Shown: one piece after another, positions 6,577 to 14,513 of the stretch
How the letters are laid out: each line of letters opens with the position of its first letter
Position numbering within the stretch: position 1 is the first letter of the stretch
IMG/VR virus record: IMGVR_UViG_3300048997_000314
Span: 1-32,059 of that record
Length of the DNA: 32,059 bases
Strand: one strand, 5' to 3'
Source: a virus
Notes under the pieces: model-generated
What the model saw: only the letters and a program-made list of their open reading frames with translations
Told to the model about the DNA's origin: nothing
The model's database searches: none
Position numbers and translations under genes: made by a program

Positions 6577-6988
6577 TCCTCAGGAGCTCCGGCGGAGTCG
6601 GCTCGTCCTCGCACTCCTCATGGAATACTTTGGAGGGTCATCACGTCAGGCTATCGACTTTATGAGGGCTCATACGGGCTGCTCGATCGTGGTGCCGACG
6701 GCGGACGTGGTCGAGCAACTCGCCATGCGGGCCGGAATCGTTGCCTCCATCACGAGGGATCCGTGCCGCGCAAGCGTCTTACGAGTGGCGTCCATTCAGG
6801 GCGTCAGGCCCCAGAGGGTGGCAAAGGTGTTCACCAAGGAAACCGGCTTATCGATACGCAAACTGCGGCGGGAGGCGGAAGGCACAAACGTGCCGTCTAA
6901 TCCCGCGAATGATTGCAACTCAGGCCCCGAAGCATCGATCGTCGTCGAAGTGGCACTATCGGCTTCGCCTGGTGAGTCCGGACGGTAG
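6512..6988 (+). CDS. Putative Mor-like late transcription activator
   Basis: 158 residues from ATG 6512, chosen for AAGGAAGG 5 bases upstream; it overlaps the previous gene by 65 bases. Residues about 25-115 follow the layout of the Mu Mor/C family: 'LLMEYFGGSSRQAIDFMRAH', 'TGCSIVVPTADVVEQLAMR' (compare 'GGxxIYIPK...R'), then a helix-turn-helix-like 'RVASIQGVRPQRVAKVFTKE' and 'TGLSIRKLRREAE'. Mor-type proteins bind as dimers and activate middle or late promoters with sigma-70. The position ahead of the structural operon fits a late switch. The match is by pattern only; a generic HTH protein is the alternative. Confidence 0.45.
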   Translation: MSSTRFSRPGSPVSSASTPKVDPQELRRSRLVLALLMEYFGGSSRQAIDFMRAHTGCSIVVPTADVVEQLAMRAGIVASITRDPCRASVLRVASIQGVRPQRVAKVFTKETGLSIRKLRREAEGTNVPSNPANDCNSGPEASIVVEVALSASPGESGR

Positions 6989-7370
6989 CCTTCTCGTGGA
7001 TGTCCATAAGCCCGCGGGATGGACCATCCCCACAGTAGGATCGATCTACAGCTTTGGCGGCCGGTTCGAGATTCTCTCGGAGCCCCGGAAGTCCGTCGTT
7101 CCGGTCGATCTGGGTGACGGCGCCACCAAGCCCTGCCGCGTCCTCACCGTACGGGCTCGGGAGATTCTCCCTCCGCCTCGATGGAAGGCCTGGCCCAAGT
7201 TCCAACCGGACCAGGGGAAGGAAGGGCAACCCACCCCGATGGTGGAAGCCCCCCGCCAAAACCAGGAAATGCCCCCTGGCAGACCCCTCAACGCGATGCA
7301 CAGGCAATGCCCCCAAAAGGTACTTTCCCCACCAATCAAGGCGGGACCACACACGGAACAGCCGCAATGA
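6909..7370 (+). CDS. Unrecognised protein with a small beta domain
   Basis: 153 residues from ATG 6909, overlapping the Mor-like gene by 80 bases in another frame; no Shine-Dalgarno site, so translation may be coupled. Residues about 10-80 look like a compact beta fold ('WHYRLRLVSPDGSLLVDVHK', 'TVGSIYSFGGRFEILSEPRK', 'PCRVLTVRAREI'), followed by a Pro/Gln-rich tail without clear structure. No motif points to a function. It lies among regulator genes and may be an accessory of them. Confidence 0.5.
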   Translation: MIATQAPKHRSSSKWHYRLRLVSPDGSLLVDVHKPAGWTIPTVGSIYSFGGRFEILSEPRKSVVPVDLGDGATKPCRVLTVRAREILPPPRWKAWPKFQPDQGKEGQPTPMVEAPRQNQEMPPGRPLNAMHRQCPQKVLSPPIKAGPHTEQPQ

Positions 7371-7432
7371 ATGATTGAGTTGGTTGCCCGAACGGAATTA
7401 CGAGCCTCTAAGAATTTTAAGGGTGGTTATGG

Positions 7433-7759
7433 ATGGCCAGCAGGGAGGCGGTGGAGAGAAGGCGGCTGAACCGGGCAGTCTTACACGCCCGTGCCCATCT
7501 GGCGGGGGGGCAGATTGCTATCCGCCCAGGTCCTGCCTCCCACGAAGGCACCATCGCCCTGATCAAACTCGACATTCGGTATTGGCAGGCCTTGCGGTGC
7601 GGATGGGACCCGCTCGCACCACGGTACTGCGGGAGCCTACATGCCGAGGAGTCCGCGTTCTGGCTCTGGTGGAGCGGTCTTCACTGGAAGCAACGGCACC
7701 AACTCGTGGAACAGAGCCGCGCGCTCTTCCACATGAAAGCATTGAATTCGTCTAGTTAA
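7433..7759 (+). CDS. Unrecognised small phage protein
   Basis: 108 residues from ATG 7433, with AAGGGTGG 6 bases upstream; a second ATG 4 bases earlier opens a different frame with an Arg/Pro-rich product that I reject. The N-terminus is basic and helical (ASREAVERRRLNRAVLHARA), the middle Trp-rich (YWQALRCGWDPLAPRYCG, FWLWWSGLHWKQRHQLVEQS). No family is recognised. It follows the regulator cluster and precedes a short helix-turn-helix gene. Confidence 0.55.
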   Translation: MASREAVERRRLNRAVLHARAHLAGGQIAIRPGPASHEGTIALIKLDIRYWQALRCGWDPLAPRYCGSLHAEESAFWLWWSGLHWKQRHQLVEQSRALFHMKALNSSS

Positions 7760-7811
7760 GCGGCGACTGGTCAGGCATTTATCACCTGGCCGTGAATAAA
7801 CGGCGGCATTT

Positions 7812-8033
7812 ATGACGGCATGCGTCAAGGACCAGCTTCGGATCCTTCGCCTGCAACTCGGCAGCCGTCGATTTCGCGTAGCCAAGCTGTACTTCGGCGC
7901 CCGCTTGACTCAGCACGTCGTCGCCAGGCGTCTGCGAGTCAGCCAACCCACGGTTTCGCGTGAAGTCGCGGCAGTCCGCCGGTTGATCCCGATCCTCGCC
8001 GCACGGGCGTACCGCTTTCCAGCCGACAAATGA
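7812..8033 (+). CDS. Short helix-turn-helix protein (sigma region 4-like)
   Basis: 73 residues, mostly helical and basic. 'KLYFGARLTQHVVARRLRVS' followed by 'QPTVSREVAAVRRLIPIL' (about residues 25-62) has the spacing of a helix-turn-helix with SQPTVSREVAAV as recognition helix, as in sigma-70 region 4 or small phage late regulators. The stop overlaps the start of the connector gene (ATGA), so it is the first member of the structural operon. No Shine-Dalgarno site is evident. A role in starting late transcription, or in packaging as a small DNA binder, is inference. Confidence 0.5.
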   Translation: MTACVKDQLRILRLQLGSRRFRVAKLYFGARLTQHVVARRLRVSQPTVSREVAAVRRLIPILAARAYRFPADK

Positions 8034-8668
8034 GCAATCCCAGCGACATCCAGTTTAAGGCCCTCACGGGACTCACGCTCTACACCATGGTGGTGACGCC
8101 GACGGGCCAGTACTTCCGCCACAGCAGTAGCGTCCAGGTCGGCGTCGAGGCGTACGATCCAAGCCATCGCGCCGATTACGCCGTCGCGCTATTTGAACCA
8201 GTCGCGAAGTCGGGCTTCTACTTCGGATCCGTTCCTCACGGCCTTCAGAGCGGCCTGTGGCTCCTCCCGGTGTACAAACAGGCGGGTGGCGCCGTCGCCG
8301 ATGCTGACCAACAGCTGGCCGACGCTTCCTCAGGCAAACAACTGACGCTGGTGCTCGACTGGTGTGTCGACCGCTCCGGATCCCGCGCCAAATCGATTGC
8401 GCCGCTGGGTTCGTGGCCGACGGGCCAGGTGCAGCTTCCCGCGGCTCAGTCGAGTCTCGCGGCCGCCCAGGCCATTCTCGCCGAACTCTATCAATCCCGG
8501 CTGGCCATGGGGCAGACGAACGTCGTCAGCATCACGATTGACGGGGAGCAGACTGTCTTTTCCAGCCCGGGGCAGCTCGAGACTGCGATTTTGTTCTGGG
8601 AGCGCCGGGTCGCGATTCTTTCCGGTAAGCGCCGGCGGGCCGCCACTATCCGTTTGGACGGGTTCTAA
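8030..8668 (+). CDS. Head-tail joining protein: beta domain fused to gpW-like domain
   Basis: 212 residues, start overlapping the previous stop (ATGA). Residues about 5-105 form a beta-sandwich-like domain ('FKALTGLTLYTMVVTPTGQY' ... 'YAVALFEPVAKSGFYFGSVP'), a type seen in phage proteins that bind the head or tail. Residues about 145-212 match lambda gpW closely in layout: 'AAAQAILAELYQSRLAMGQT', 'VVSITIDGEQTVFSSPGQLE', then a helix and 'RRRAATIRLDGF' (gpW: 'TGKRVATVQKDGRRVEFTA' and an Arg-rich tail). gpW stabilises DNA in the filled head below the portal. The order just before the portal agrees. The fusion to an extra domain is uncommon in my experience. Confidence 0.65.
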   Translation: MSNPSDIQFKALTGLTLYTMVVTPTGQYFRHSSSVQVGVEAYDPSHRADYAVALFEPVAKSGFYFGSVPHGLQSGLWLLPVYKQAGGAVADADQQLADASSGKQLTLVLDWCVDRSGSRAKSIAPLGSWPTGQVQLPAAQSSLAAAQAILAELYQSRLAMGQTNVVSITIDGEQTVFSSPGQLETAILFWERRVAILSGKRRRAATIRLDGF

Positions 8669-8674
8669 GCCAAC

Positions 8675-10174
8675 ATGGGATTTCTCAACCGATTTCGGAA
8701 GGCGGGGGCCGCACTGTTCGCAGCACAGAGCGGGTACGACGCCGTGTCCAACAGCGGCCGCCGCAAGCCCCCCTCCGCCCGCGTCCTGTCGGAGGACCAG
8801 GAGCTACGCGCGCACCACCGCCGCGCCATGGCGACGGGCACGCGGAACCTCCAGCGCAACTTCACCATTGCCGCCTGGGCAATCCGCAAGCACCTGGATT
8901 TTCTCACCAGCTTCAGTTTCCAGGCAAAAACGGGAAACAAGGACCTCGATAAGCAGGTGACGGAATTCGTGAAGTGGTGGTCGAAGCCGATGAATTTCGA
9001 CGCCGCGGGCCGCCACGGGCTCCGGCGGTTTCTCCGTCTGGTCGAGGCTCGGCGTACGCTCGACGGCGATATTCTGGTCAATCGGCTGGCCGACGGGCGG
9101 TTGCAGGGCATCGAGGGCGATCGCATCCAATCCGAAGGCGGAACGCCGTACGACACGCTGGGGATCGACCCTATGAAGGTCGTGCTGGGCGTTTACCTGA
9201 ACGACAACGGCAGGGCGAATGGGTACATGGTGTACAAGCGACCTTTCCATCGGGTCGCGCTCGTGTGGGACAAATACATCCCCGCGCTCTTCGCCGACCT
9301 GGTCGGATATTTCGATCGGTTCGATCAAGTGCGCGGCATCTCGCCGATGGCGCCGGGGATCAACTCCCTCCAGGACATCTACGAAAACTTCGATTACGCA
9401 CTGGCCAAGGCCAAGGTCGCACAGCTCTTCGCCCTGGCCATCACCCGGAAGGCAAGTGAGGCGATCGGAGCCCTCGAGGAAGATGAAGAACCGGCCACCG
9501 CTCCCGACGGCAGCATTACGAACGGCACCACCACGCTACCCCAAGCCGACGACGAGGCCAGATATAAAATCAATTTCGGCAAGGGCCCGATGGTGCTCGA
9601 CCTCGACGAAGGGGATGACGCCAAGATCCTTCAGGACCAGACTCCCAGCGACCAGTTCCAGGCGTTCACGCAGGCCATGATCATGGTCGCGATCAAGGCC
9701 CTGGACCTCCCGTTCTCGTTCTACGATGAGTCGCATACCAACTGGGTCGGCCAGCGTCAGGCGAACGCCCAGTACATGTTGTCAGCGTCTATCAAGCGAC
9801 AGGACCTGAGGGACCTGCTGGACAAGTGGACCGACTGGCGACTGCGCATGGCCGTTATGGATGGCGATATCGAGCTGCCTGCGGGGTACACGGCAAGCGA
9901 GCTGGACTGGGACTGGGTACCCACCGGAATCCCGCCCGTCGATCCGCTGAAGGAAGTGACGGCGGACGTCGCCGAAGTGAACGCCGGCTTCAGCAGCCCG
10001 CAGAGAAAGTGCCGCGAAAGAGGTGACGACTACTTTCAGATCATCGACGAGAAGGCGGAGGCCGAACAGTACGCGGCCGATAAGGGCGTGAAGCTCTCGA
10101 CTGTCCTCCCACAGATGTTCCCCGACAACACCGATGGCGGCTCATCAGGAAAGCAAAATGACCAACAAAACTGA
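8675..10174 (+). CDS. Phage portal protein, lambda gpB type
   Basis: 499 residues, in the size range of lambda-family portals. 'RAMATGTRNLQRNFTIAAWA' and 'IRKHLDFLTSFSFQAKTGNK' (residues 48-90) are the characteristic N-terminal region where random packaging orders of helices give way to the wing; 'GDILVNRLADGRLQGIEGDR' follows, with 'HRVALVWDKYIPA' and 'RGISPMAPGINSLQDIYENF' in the stem/clip part. The portal forms the twelve-subunit ring through which DNA enters the head. The terminase, normally just upstream, is about 10 kb downstream. The stop overlaps the protease gene by 17 bases. Confidence 0.88.
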   Translation: MGFLNRFRKAGAALFAAQSGYDAVSNSGRRKPPSARVLSEDQELRAHHRRAMATGTRNLQRNFTIAAWAIRKHLDFLTSFSFQAKTGNKDLDKQVTEFVKWWSKPMNFDAAGRHGLRRFLRLVEARRTLDGDILVNRLADGRLQGIEGDRIQSEGGTPYDTLGIDPMKVVLGVYLNDNGRANGYMVYKRPFHRVALVWDKYIPALFADLVGYFDRFDQVRGISPMAPGINSLQDIYENFDYALAKAKVAQLFALAITRKASEAIGALEEDEEPATAPDGSITNGTTTLPQADDEARYKINFGKGPMVLDLDEGDDAKILQDQTPSDQFQAFTQAMIMVAIKALDLPFSFYDESHTNWVGQRQANAQYMLSASIKRQDLRDLLDKWTDWRLRMAVMDGDIELPAGYTASELDWDWVPTGIPPVDPLKEVTADVAEVNAGFSSPQRKCRERGDDYFQIIDEKAEAEQYAADKGVKLSTVLPQMFPDNTDGGSSGKQNDQQN

Positions 10175-11279
10175 CGCCCGAACCCGCTACCAATTTGGGC
10201 AAGGCGCTTCCCATGCGGTGCCCAAGGCGGCGTTACGCTTCGATTCGGCCGATGTCCAGATCCAAGATGCCGCCGACGGCGCCAAGACCGCGCCCGTCAA
10301 GCTGGTTGCCCGAACTGGTCAGCCCATCGAGCACTGGTACTGGGGCAAGGTCGTCCATGACATGGCGGGCATGAAGTTGACCAAGCCGCGGATCCCGATC
10401 GACTACTGCCACGAGGACGACGAGGTCATCGGCTACGGCGACAAGTTCGATACTTCCTCCGGTGACCTTGTCATCACTGGGGCGATCGTCCCCTATTCGA
10501 CCGATCCGGACGACAAGGGGACCGAGGTGCTTTACAAGTCCAAGGCCGGCATCCCGTATGAGGCCAGCATCAACTTCTGCGGCGACGGCATCCTGGTCGA
10601 GGAAGTGCCCGATGGTTTCGTGACGCAGGTAAACGGCTACCAGTTCGAGGGACCGGGGCTCATCATTCGCCAGTGGCCTTTGCGCGGGGTGGCCATTTGT
10701 CCCTACGGCGCCGACTCGAACACCGAAGCGGAGTTCAAAGAAAGCTCCGACCGAATCACCGTGACACTTTTTTCCAAGGAGACTGGCATGAAGACGGAGC
10801 AAACGCCGGCCGCGCCACCTGCCGCAACGCCGCCCCCCGCGGGGCAATTGGCACAGAAGCCGGGCGAATCCACCGCGTCGACGACGGGCGAGCCCAAACC
10901 GGGCGCCGAGTTCGTTGCCGCATTCGGGGCGCAGGGAGCTGTGTGGTTCCTGGAAGGCCGCAAGTTCGCCGACTGCGTGGCGGAATTCAACGCCGCGCTA
11001 ACCAAGAGCCACACCGACACGGTAGCCGCCCTCAAGACGGGCCACGAGGCCGAGGTGACCGCGCTAAAGGCGAACATCGCCGCCCTCCAGACCAAACTCG
11101 CCAACGCGCCGCGCGGCAACGAAGCGGCCGGCTTCAGCGTCGAGAAGAAACCGGCCGCGGCGCCGGGCTCGAAGCAAGCCAAGCTGTCGAACCTGTCAGA
11201 GAACACGCGCAAGTTCGCCGAGGGCATCCGGTTACCAGGCCAATCAAAGGAAAAGGAAGAGGCCGCGGCGGCAAGCTGA
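10158..11279 (+). CDS. Prohead protease with C-terminal scaffold domain
   Basis: 373 residues from ATG 10158 (AGGA 7 bases upstream). Residues about 25-200 look like an HK97/U35-type prohead protease: His85 in 'IPIDYCHEDDEVIGYGDKF' and Ser137 in 'GIPYEASINF' occupy the positions of the catalytic His and Ser. A Pro/Ala-rich linker follows (about 215-250), then a helical, coiled-coil-like scaffold region with 'HTDTVAALKTGHEAEVTALK' and 'ANIAALQTKLA'. It would guide capsid assembly and then digest the scaffold. Order portal, protease-scaffold, capsid is standard. An internal start for the scaffold alone is present (separate entry). Confidence 0.8.
   Translation: MTNKTDARTRYQFGQGASHAVPKAALRFDSADVQIQDAADGAKTAPVKLVARTGQPIEHWYWGKVVHDMAGMKLTKPRIPIDYCHEDDEVIGYGDKFDTSSGDLVITGAIVPYSTDPDDKGTEVLYKSKAGIPYEASINFCGDGILVEEVPDGFVTQVNGYQFEGPGLIIRQWPLRGVAICPYGADSNTEAEFKESSDRITVTLFSKETGMKTEQTPAAPPAATPPPAGQLAQKPGESTASTTGEPKPGAEFVAAFGAQGAVWFLEGRKFADCVAEFNAALTKSHTDTVAALKTGHEAEVTALKANIAALQTKLANAPRGNEAAGFSVEKKPAAAPGSKQAKLSNLSENTRKFAEGIRLPGQSKEKEEAAAAS
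10788..11279 (+). CDS. Nested scaffold protein from an internal start
   Basis: The in-frame ATG at residue 211 of the protease-scaffold gene is preceded by AAGGAG with 6 bases spacing, one of the strongest ribosome sites in the window. Initiation here would give a 163-residue protein containing only the linker and coiled-coil scaffold, just as lambda Nu3 is made from within gene C. Production is inferred from the ribosome site and from this precedent. Confidence 0.6.
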   Translation: MKTEQTPAAPPAATPPPAGQLAQKPGESTASTTGEPKPGAEFVAAFGAQGAVWFLEGRKFADCVAEFNAALTKSHTDTVAALKTGHEAEVTALKANIAALQTKLANAPRGNEAAGFSVEKKPAAAPGSKQAKLSNLSENTRKFAEGIRLPGQSKEKEEAAAAS

Positions 11280-11407
11280 TTTTGACGGGAGGGGATAGGG
11301 AATAGCTACCCGAAAAGTCGTCCCGCAGACGACCTGCCCCCAACCCAACTTTCTGCGGGCTCACTGACTGCGGCAGTGGAACGACCGAAAGGACCGGAGT
11401 TCCACTC

Positions 11408-12358
11408 ATGAATACATTACTCGACATCGCGAAAATGAACGGCAGCGATGCCGTTGTGGGCCTCATCGACGAAACGACCAAGCTCCACCCCGAGATTACG
11501 AGCGTCGCGGCCCGCACCATCCGGGGCCTGATGTACAAAACGCTCGTGCGGACGGGGTTGCCGACGGCAGGATTTCGAAACGCCGGCGAAGGCGCGACGC
11601 CCAGCAATAGCGTCTACGAAAATCGCCTGGTCGAAACCTACATCCTTAACCCGATGTGGCAGTGCGATCGGGCGGTGGCCGACAAGCACGAGGACGGTGC
11701 CGAGGCCTTCATCGCGCTCGAAGGCGAGGGCATGGTCGAAGCGGCCTTCCAGACGCTGGCCCGACAGTTCTATTACGGTGCGGCGAACGGTGGCGACGCC
11801 AAGGGCCACCCCGGTCTGATCGACGCTTACGACTCGACCAACATGGTCGTCGACGCTGGTGGCACGACGGCCAATACCGGGTCGAGTGTCTGGCTCGTCA
11901 AAACCGACGTCAAGAACGTGCAGTGGGTGTATGGCGCGGACGGCTCGCTTGACCTGTCGGACGTCACCACCCAGCGCGTGGCCGATCCGAACAATGCGAA
12001 CAAATATCTGACAATGTATCTTCAGGAGCTGCTGGCATACCCGGGCCTGCAGGTCGGCAGCATCCGAGGCGTTTGCCGGATCAAAAAGCTCACCGCCGAC
12101 GTCGGCCACACCCTCACCGACGCCGTGCTGGCGCAGGCGATCGCAAAGTTCCAAGCCGGCATTCGCCCGGACCTGATCCTGATGGGCCGGCGATCGCGCT
12201 CACAGCTCCAGCAGTCGCGCACAGTAACACTGTTCGGCAACAGCTCGGGGAAGCCGGACGGCGGTAACGCGACGGTCGCGCCGACCCCGACCGAGTACGA
12301 GGGGATTCCGATCAAGGCGACGGATGCGATCCTCGACACCGAGTCGCTAACGCTCTAA
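11408..12358 (+). CDS. Major capsid protein (HK97 fold)
   Basis: 316 residues. The N-terminus 'MNTLLDIAKMNGSDAVVGLI' followed by 'PEITSVAARTIRGLMYKTLV' and 'RTGLPTAGFRNAGEGATPSN' is the typical opening of a large capsid family of siphophages; 'GGTTANTGSSVWLVKTDVKN' corresponds to the conserved central strand region, and 'FYYGAANGGDAKGHPGLIDA' to the loop before it. The protein would build the icosahedral shell. It is preceded by the scaffold gene and followed by a cement-type protein. AAAGGACCGGAG lies about 8 bases before the ATG. The gene is complete, with no large insertion. Confidence 0.85.
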   Translation: MNTLLDIAKMNGSDAVVGLIDETTKLHPEITSVAARTIRGLMYKTLVRTGLPTAGFRNAGEGATPSNSVYENRLVETYILNPMWQCDRAVADKHEDGAEAFIALEGEGMVEAAFQTLARQFYYGAANGGDAKGHPGLIDAYDSTNMVVDAGGTTANTGSSVWLVKTDVKNVQWVYGADGSLDLSDVTTQRVADPNNANKYLTMYLQELLAYPGLQVGSIRGVCRIKKLTADVGHTLTDAVLAQAIAKFQAGIRPDLILMGRRSRSQLQQSRTVTLFGNSSGKPDGGNATVAPTPTEYEGIPIKATDAILDTESLTL

Positions 12359-12413
12359 GTCGCCTTCGCACGATGAAATCCAAACGCCGTCGAAGAAGCG
12401 GCAAGGGAAGATC

Positions 12414-12695
12414 ATGGCCGAAGAACTCGCTGCCAAAGCCGAAGCCGATGCTGCCAAGCCCGGCAAGCCGGAAGTGACAAAACCCAGCCCCAAGGCTGCG
12501 AAGAAGTTGGTCCCGGGTGATGTCGTCAACGTGGTGAGCGCCAAGGGTACGCACCTATCGGCGCAGGTGATCGCCGTCCGAAGCGACAAGCGCGTGGACC
12601 TCTCGTTCGAGTTCAACGGTGCCGACATGACCATCACGTCGTCGCCCCACGATCCCACCGGCACGCAGCCGGACAGTTGGCATTTGTCCGCCTGA
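12414..12695 (+). CDS. Small Ala/Lys-rich protein, unrecognised, head region
   Basis: 93 residues with AAGGGAAG shortly before the ATG. The first 35 residues are Ala/Lys/Pro-rich (AEELAAKAEADAAKPGKPEV), probably unstructured; the rest is a small beta barrel-like part (GDVVNVVSAKGTHLSAQVIA, VDLSFEFNGADMTITSSPHD). It lies between the capsid and cement genes, so a head accessory role is likely; no family recognised. Confidence 0.65.
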   Translation: MAEELAAKAEADAAKPGKPEVTKPSPKAAKKLVPGDVVNVVSAKGTHLSAQVIAVRSDKRVDLSFEFNGADMTITSSPHDPTGTQPDSWHLSA

Positions 12696-12746
12696 ATCGC
12701 GGAGTAGCCCGCTTCCCACTCATTTCATTCCGAAAGGAGGCCCCCC

Positions 12747-13154
12747 GTGGGCTTCAAACTCAAAGACGCAAATCTGAAGGGCACTTTGGTCCTTCCCAAT
12801 GGAAACGCCAATGCCAGCGGCGCCGCCCTCGACCTTGGCCTCACCGCGTTCGGTGACTTCGTCGCCCAGGCCGAGTTCCTCTTGACCGCCCCGGCCCTCA
12901 CCACGACGGAGCAGCCGGATGCCAAGACCCTTACCTACGACATCATCCAGTCCGACAACGCCGACCTCTCTTCGCCGGTGGCGCTCTACCCGGGCGTATT
13001 GGTGCAGACCGGGGCGGGCGGGGCGGGTGCGGCGGGTGGGACGTTCACCTTCCGCGTCCCCGTGGACGTGAAGCGGTATGTCGGCGTTAAAGCGACCGGT
13101 TCGGCGGCAGGCAACTCGAGCACGAAGTCGGCCACCTTGGAAGCCCTGCTGTAA
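12747..13154 (+). CDS. Capsid cement protein, Bbp16-like
   Basis: 135 residues from a GTG at 12747 with the near-perfect ribosome site AAAGGAGG 6 bases upstream, which fixes this unusual start. The layout 'LKGTLVLP', 'ALDLGLTAFGDFVAQAEFLL', 'TLTYDIIQSDNADLSSPVAL', 'FTFRVPVDVKRYVGVKATGS' matches Bbp16-type cement proteins, which have an 'IDLG' strand, a 'TLTxxLQTSD' strand and a closing 'P...RYLRL' strand. Such proteins decorate and stabilise the HK97 shell. It follows the capsid gene directly. The family assignment is from pattern and position. Confidence 0.6.
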   Translation: MGFKLKDANLKGTLVLPNGNANASGAALDLGLTAFGDFVAQAEFLLTAPALTTTEQPDAKTLTYDIIQSDNADLSSPVALYPGVLVQTGAGGAGAAGGTFTFRVPVDVKRYVGVKATGSAAGNSSTKSATLEALL

Positions 13155-13173
13155 GGGCGGTCCCTGATCATCC

Positions 13174-13548
13174 ATGATCGCCCGCCCCACGTCGATTCCG
13201 GAGGCCATGTTCTTTGCGATCAACCGCGCAAAGTTCAACGGTCTCACGATCACGTACGCGAGGGGCAATCAGTCCGTGGCGGACGTTCCGGCCAACCGCG
13301 GCAAGAGTACCTTGGTGGTGGACGACGCCGCCGGGGTCCGGGTGGAGACGCCGTCGAACGACTTCATCGTGCCGGCGCGCTTCGTGGTGCTGGCGGGAGC
13401 GGTGATTACCCCCAAAGAGGGTGATCGGGTGCTCCTGGTCATCGATCGTCGGACGTACACGTACGAGCTAATGACCCCGCCGTATGACCCCAGCGACCAC
13501 GCCGGCACATTGCTGCGCCTTCACACAAAGTTTGTCTCCGCCACGTGA
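13174..13548 (+). CDS. Head closure / head-tail adaptor protein (putative)
   Basis: 124 residues. After an N-terminal helix 'PEAMFFAINRAKFNGLTITY' come strands 'STLVVDDAAGVRVETPSNDF', 'FVVLAGAVITPKEGDRVLLV', 'RRTYTYELMTPPYD' and 'TLLRLHTKFV'. The pattern resembles small beta-barrel stoppers (lambda gpFII-like) in which a 'GDRV' turn and 'TYEL' strand recur. It sits where head closure proteins usually lie, between capsid genes and the tail terminator. Its stop overlaps the next GTG (GTGA). Function is inferred mainly from gene order. Confidence 0.55.
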   Translation: MIARPTSIPEAMFFAINRAKFNGLTITYARGNQSVADVPANRGKSTLVVDDAAGVRVETPSNDFIVPARFVVLAGAVITPKEGDRVLLVIDRRTYTYELMTPPYDPSDHAGTLLRLHTKFVSAT

Positions 13549-13982
13549 GCACAATCGCCGCGACAATCCGGGACCAGGTCAAGGATGTGCTGGCGGGCGC
13601 TTCGCTCTCGCCCGCGGTGACACCCGTCACACTTTACGACCTGGCCTTTAGCCTTGCGGAGCTTCAGGGCGGGCGGCTGACGATCATGCCGCAAACCAAG
13701 GATCTCTCGCTCCTCAACCGCGGTGGGGCAAAGCGCCAGGACGTGAAGATCGACGTCGCGGTGCAATACAAATACGCCCAGCCGACGTCCAGCGAGCTGG
13801 ACCCGTACCTGGCGCTGGCCGAATCGGTCCCCGACTACTTCCTGGCGCCGGACAAGAAACTGGAGTGTGGTGCCCAGTGCACCGAGGCCAGCTTCCCGCA
13901 CGGCCTGTTCCTGCCTGAACACATCAAGGAGTTCCGCGTGTTCACTTCGGTCGTGACCCTCACCTTCGTCTTAAGCATTTAG
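13545..13982 (+). CDS. Tail terminator / tail completion protein (putative)
   Basis: 145 residues from a GTG overlapping the previous stop by 4 bases (coupled). The sequence alternates helix and strand: 'TIAATIRDQVKDVLAGASLS', 'GGRLTIMPQTKDLSLLNRGG', 'VKIDVAVQYKYAQPTSSELD', and closing strands 'FRVFTSVVTLTFVLSI'. This resembles gpU-type tail terminators, with a leading helix, a central sheet and a 'DVAVQYK' strand. It lies just before the tail tube gene, the usual position. No direct motif for function. Confidence 0.5.
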   Translation: MSTIAATIRDQVKDVLAGASLSPAVTPVTLYDLAFSLAELQGGRLTIMPQTKDLSLLNRGGAKRQDVKIDVAVQYKYAQPTSSELDPYLALAESVPDYFLAPDKKLECGAQCTEASFPHGLFLPEHIKEFRVFTSVVTLTFVLSI

Positions 13983-13998
13983 AAACAGGAGAGACCCC

Positions 13999-14479
13999 AT
14001 GATCCCCTTGGGCATTAACGCTGAAATCCTCGTACCTCCCCACCGGAACCCGTGCGACGTGGGGTCCCGCGACCGACGGCATTCACACCGCGGCAGCCCC
14101 GGCCCTCACCGGCTTCACCAGCGCCCGCGATGTCACGCTCAACCTTGCCAGCGGCGAGGCCAACGTCACGACGCGCGGGGGCGGCGGCTGGAAGCTGAGC
14201 GCCCAAGCGCTTTTCGAATGCACAATCGATCTTGAGGCGCCCTGGAATCCGAGCGACGCCGGCTTCGTCAAGTTCCTCCAGTCCTACCTCACCCGCGCTG
14301 CAATCCCCGTCGCCGTCCTGGACGGCCCGCATGGCGCGAGCGGAAGCCAAGGGGTGTGGGCGGATTTCGCGGTGATGGAGTTCACGCGCGAAGAGAACGA
14401 GGACAAGGAGCAGGTGGCCAAAATCAAGCTCGCCCCGACGCTGTCCGCCGTCCCGCCCGAGTGGGTGGCAGTGCCATAA
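13999..14479 (+). pseudogene. Tail tube (major tail) protein with an apparent +1 frameshift
   Basis: ATG 13999 has AGGAG about 8 bases upstream and opens 'MIPLGINAEILV', a typical tail tube N-terminus. That frame then turns Arg/His-rich and ends at 14235. From about 14033 the next frame continues the expected protein to TAA 14477-14479: 'TGTRATWGPATDGIH', 'GFTSARDVTLNLASGEANVT', 'TRGGGGWKLSAQALFECTID', 'WADFAVMEFTREENEDKEQV'. The 'DVTLNLxxGEAxVTTR' block is a hallmark of TP901-1-type tail tubes. That frame has no ATG, GTG or TTG of its own. One extra base, most simply in the CCCC at 14038-14041, explains it: sequencing error, true mutation, or +1 frameshifting. Repaired length about 159 residues, normal for the family. 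Confidence 0.7.
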
Positions 14480-14513
14480 CGCCGCCCGAATCGATTCTCT
14501 TTTTGGAGATTCC

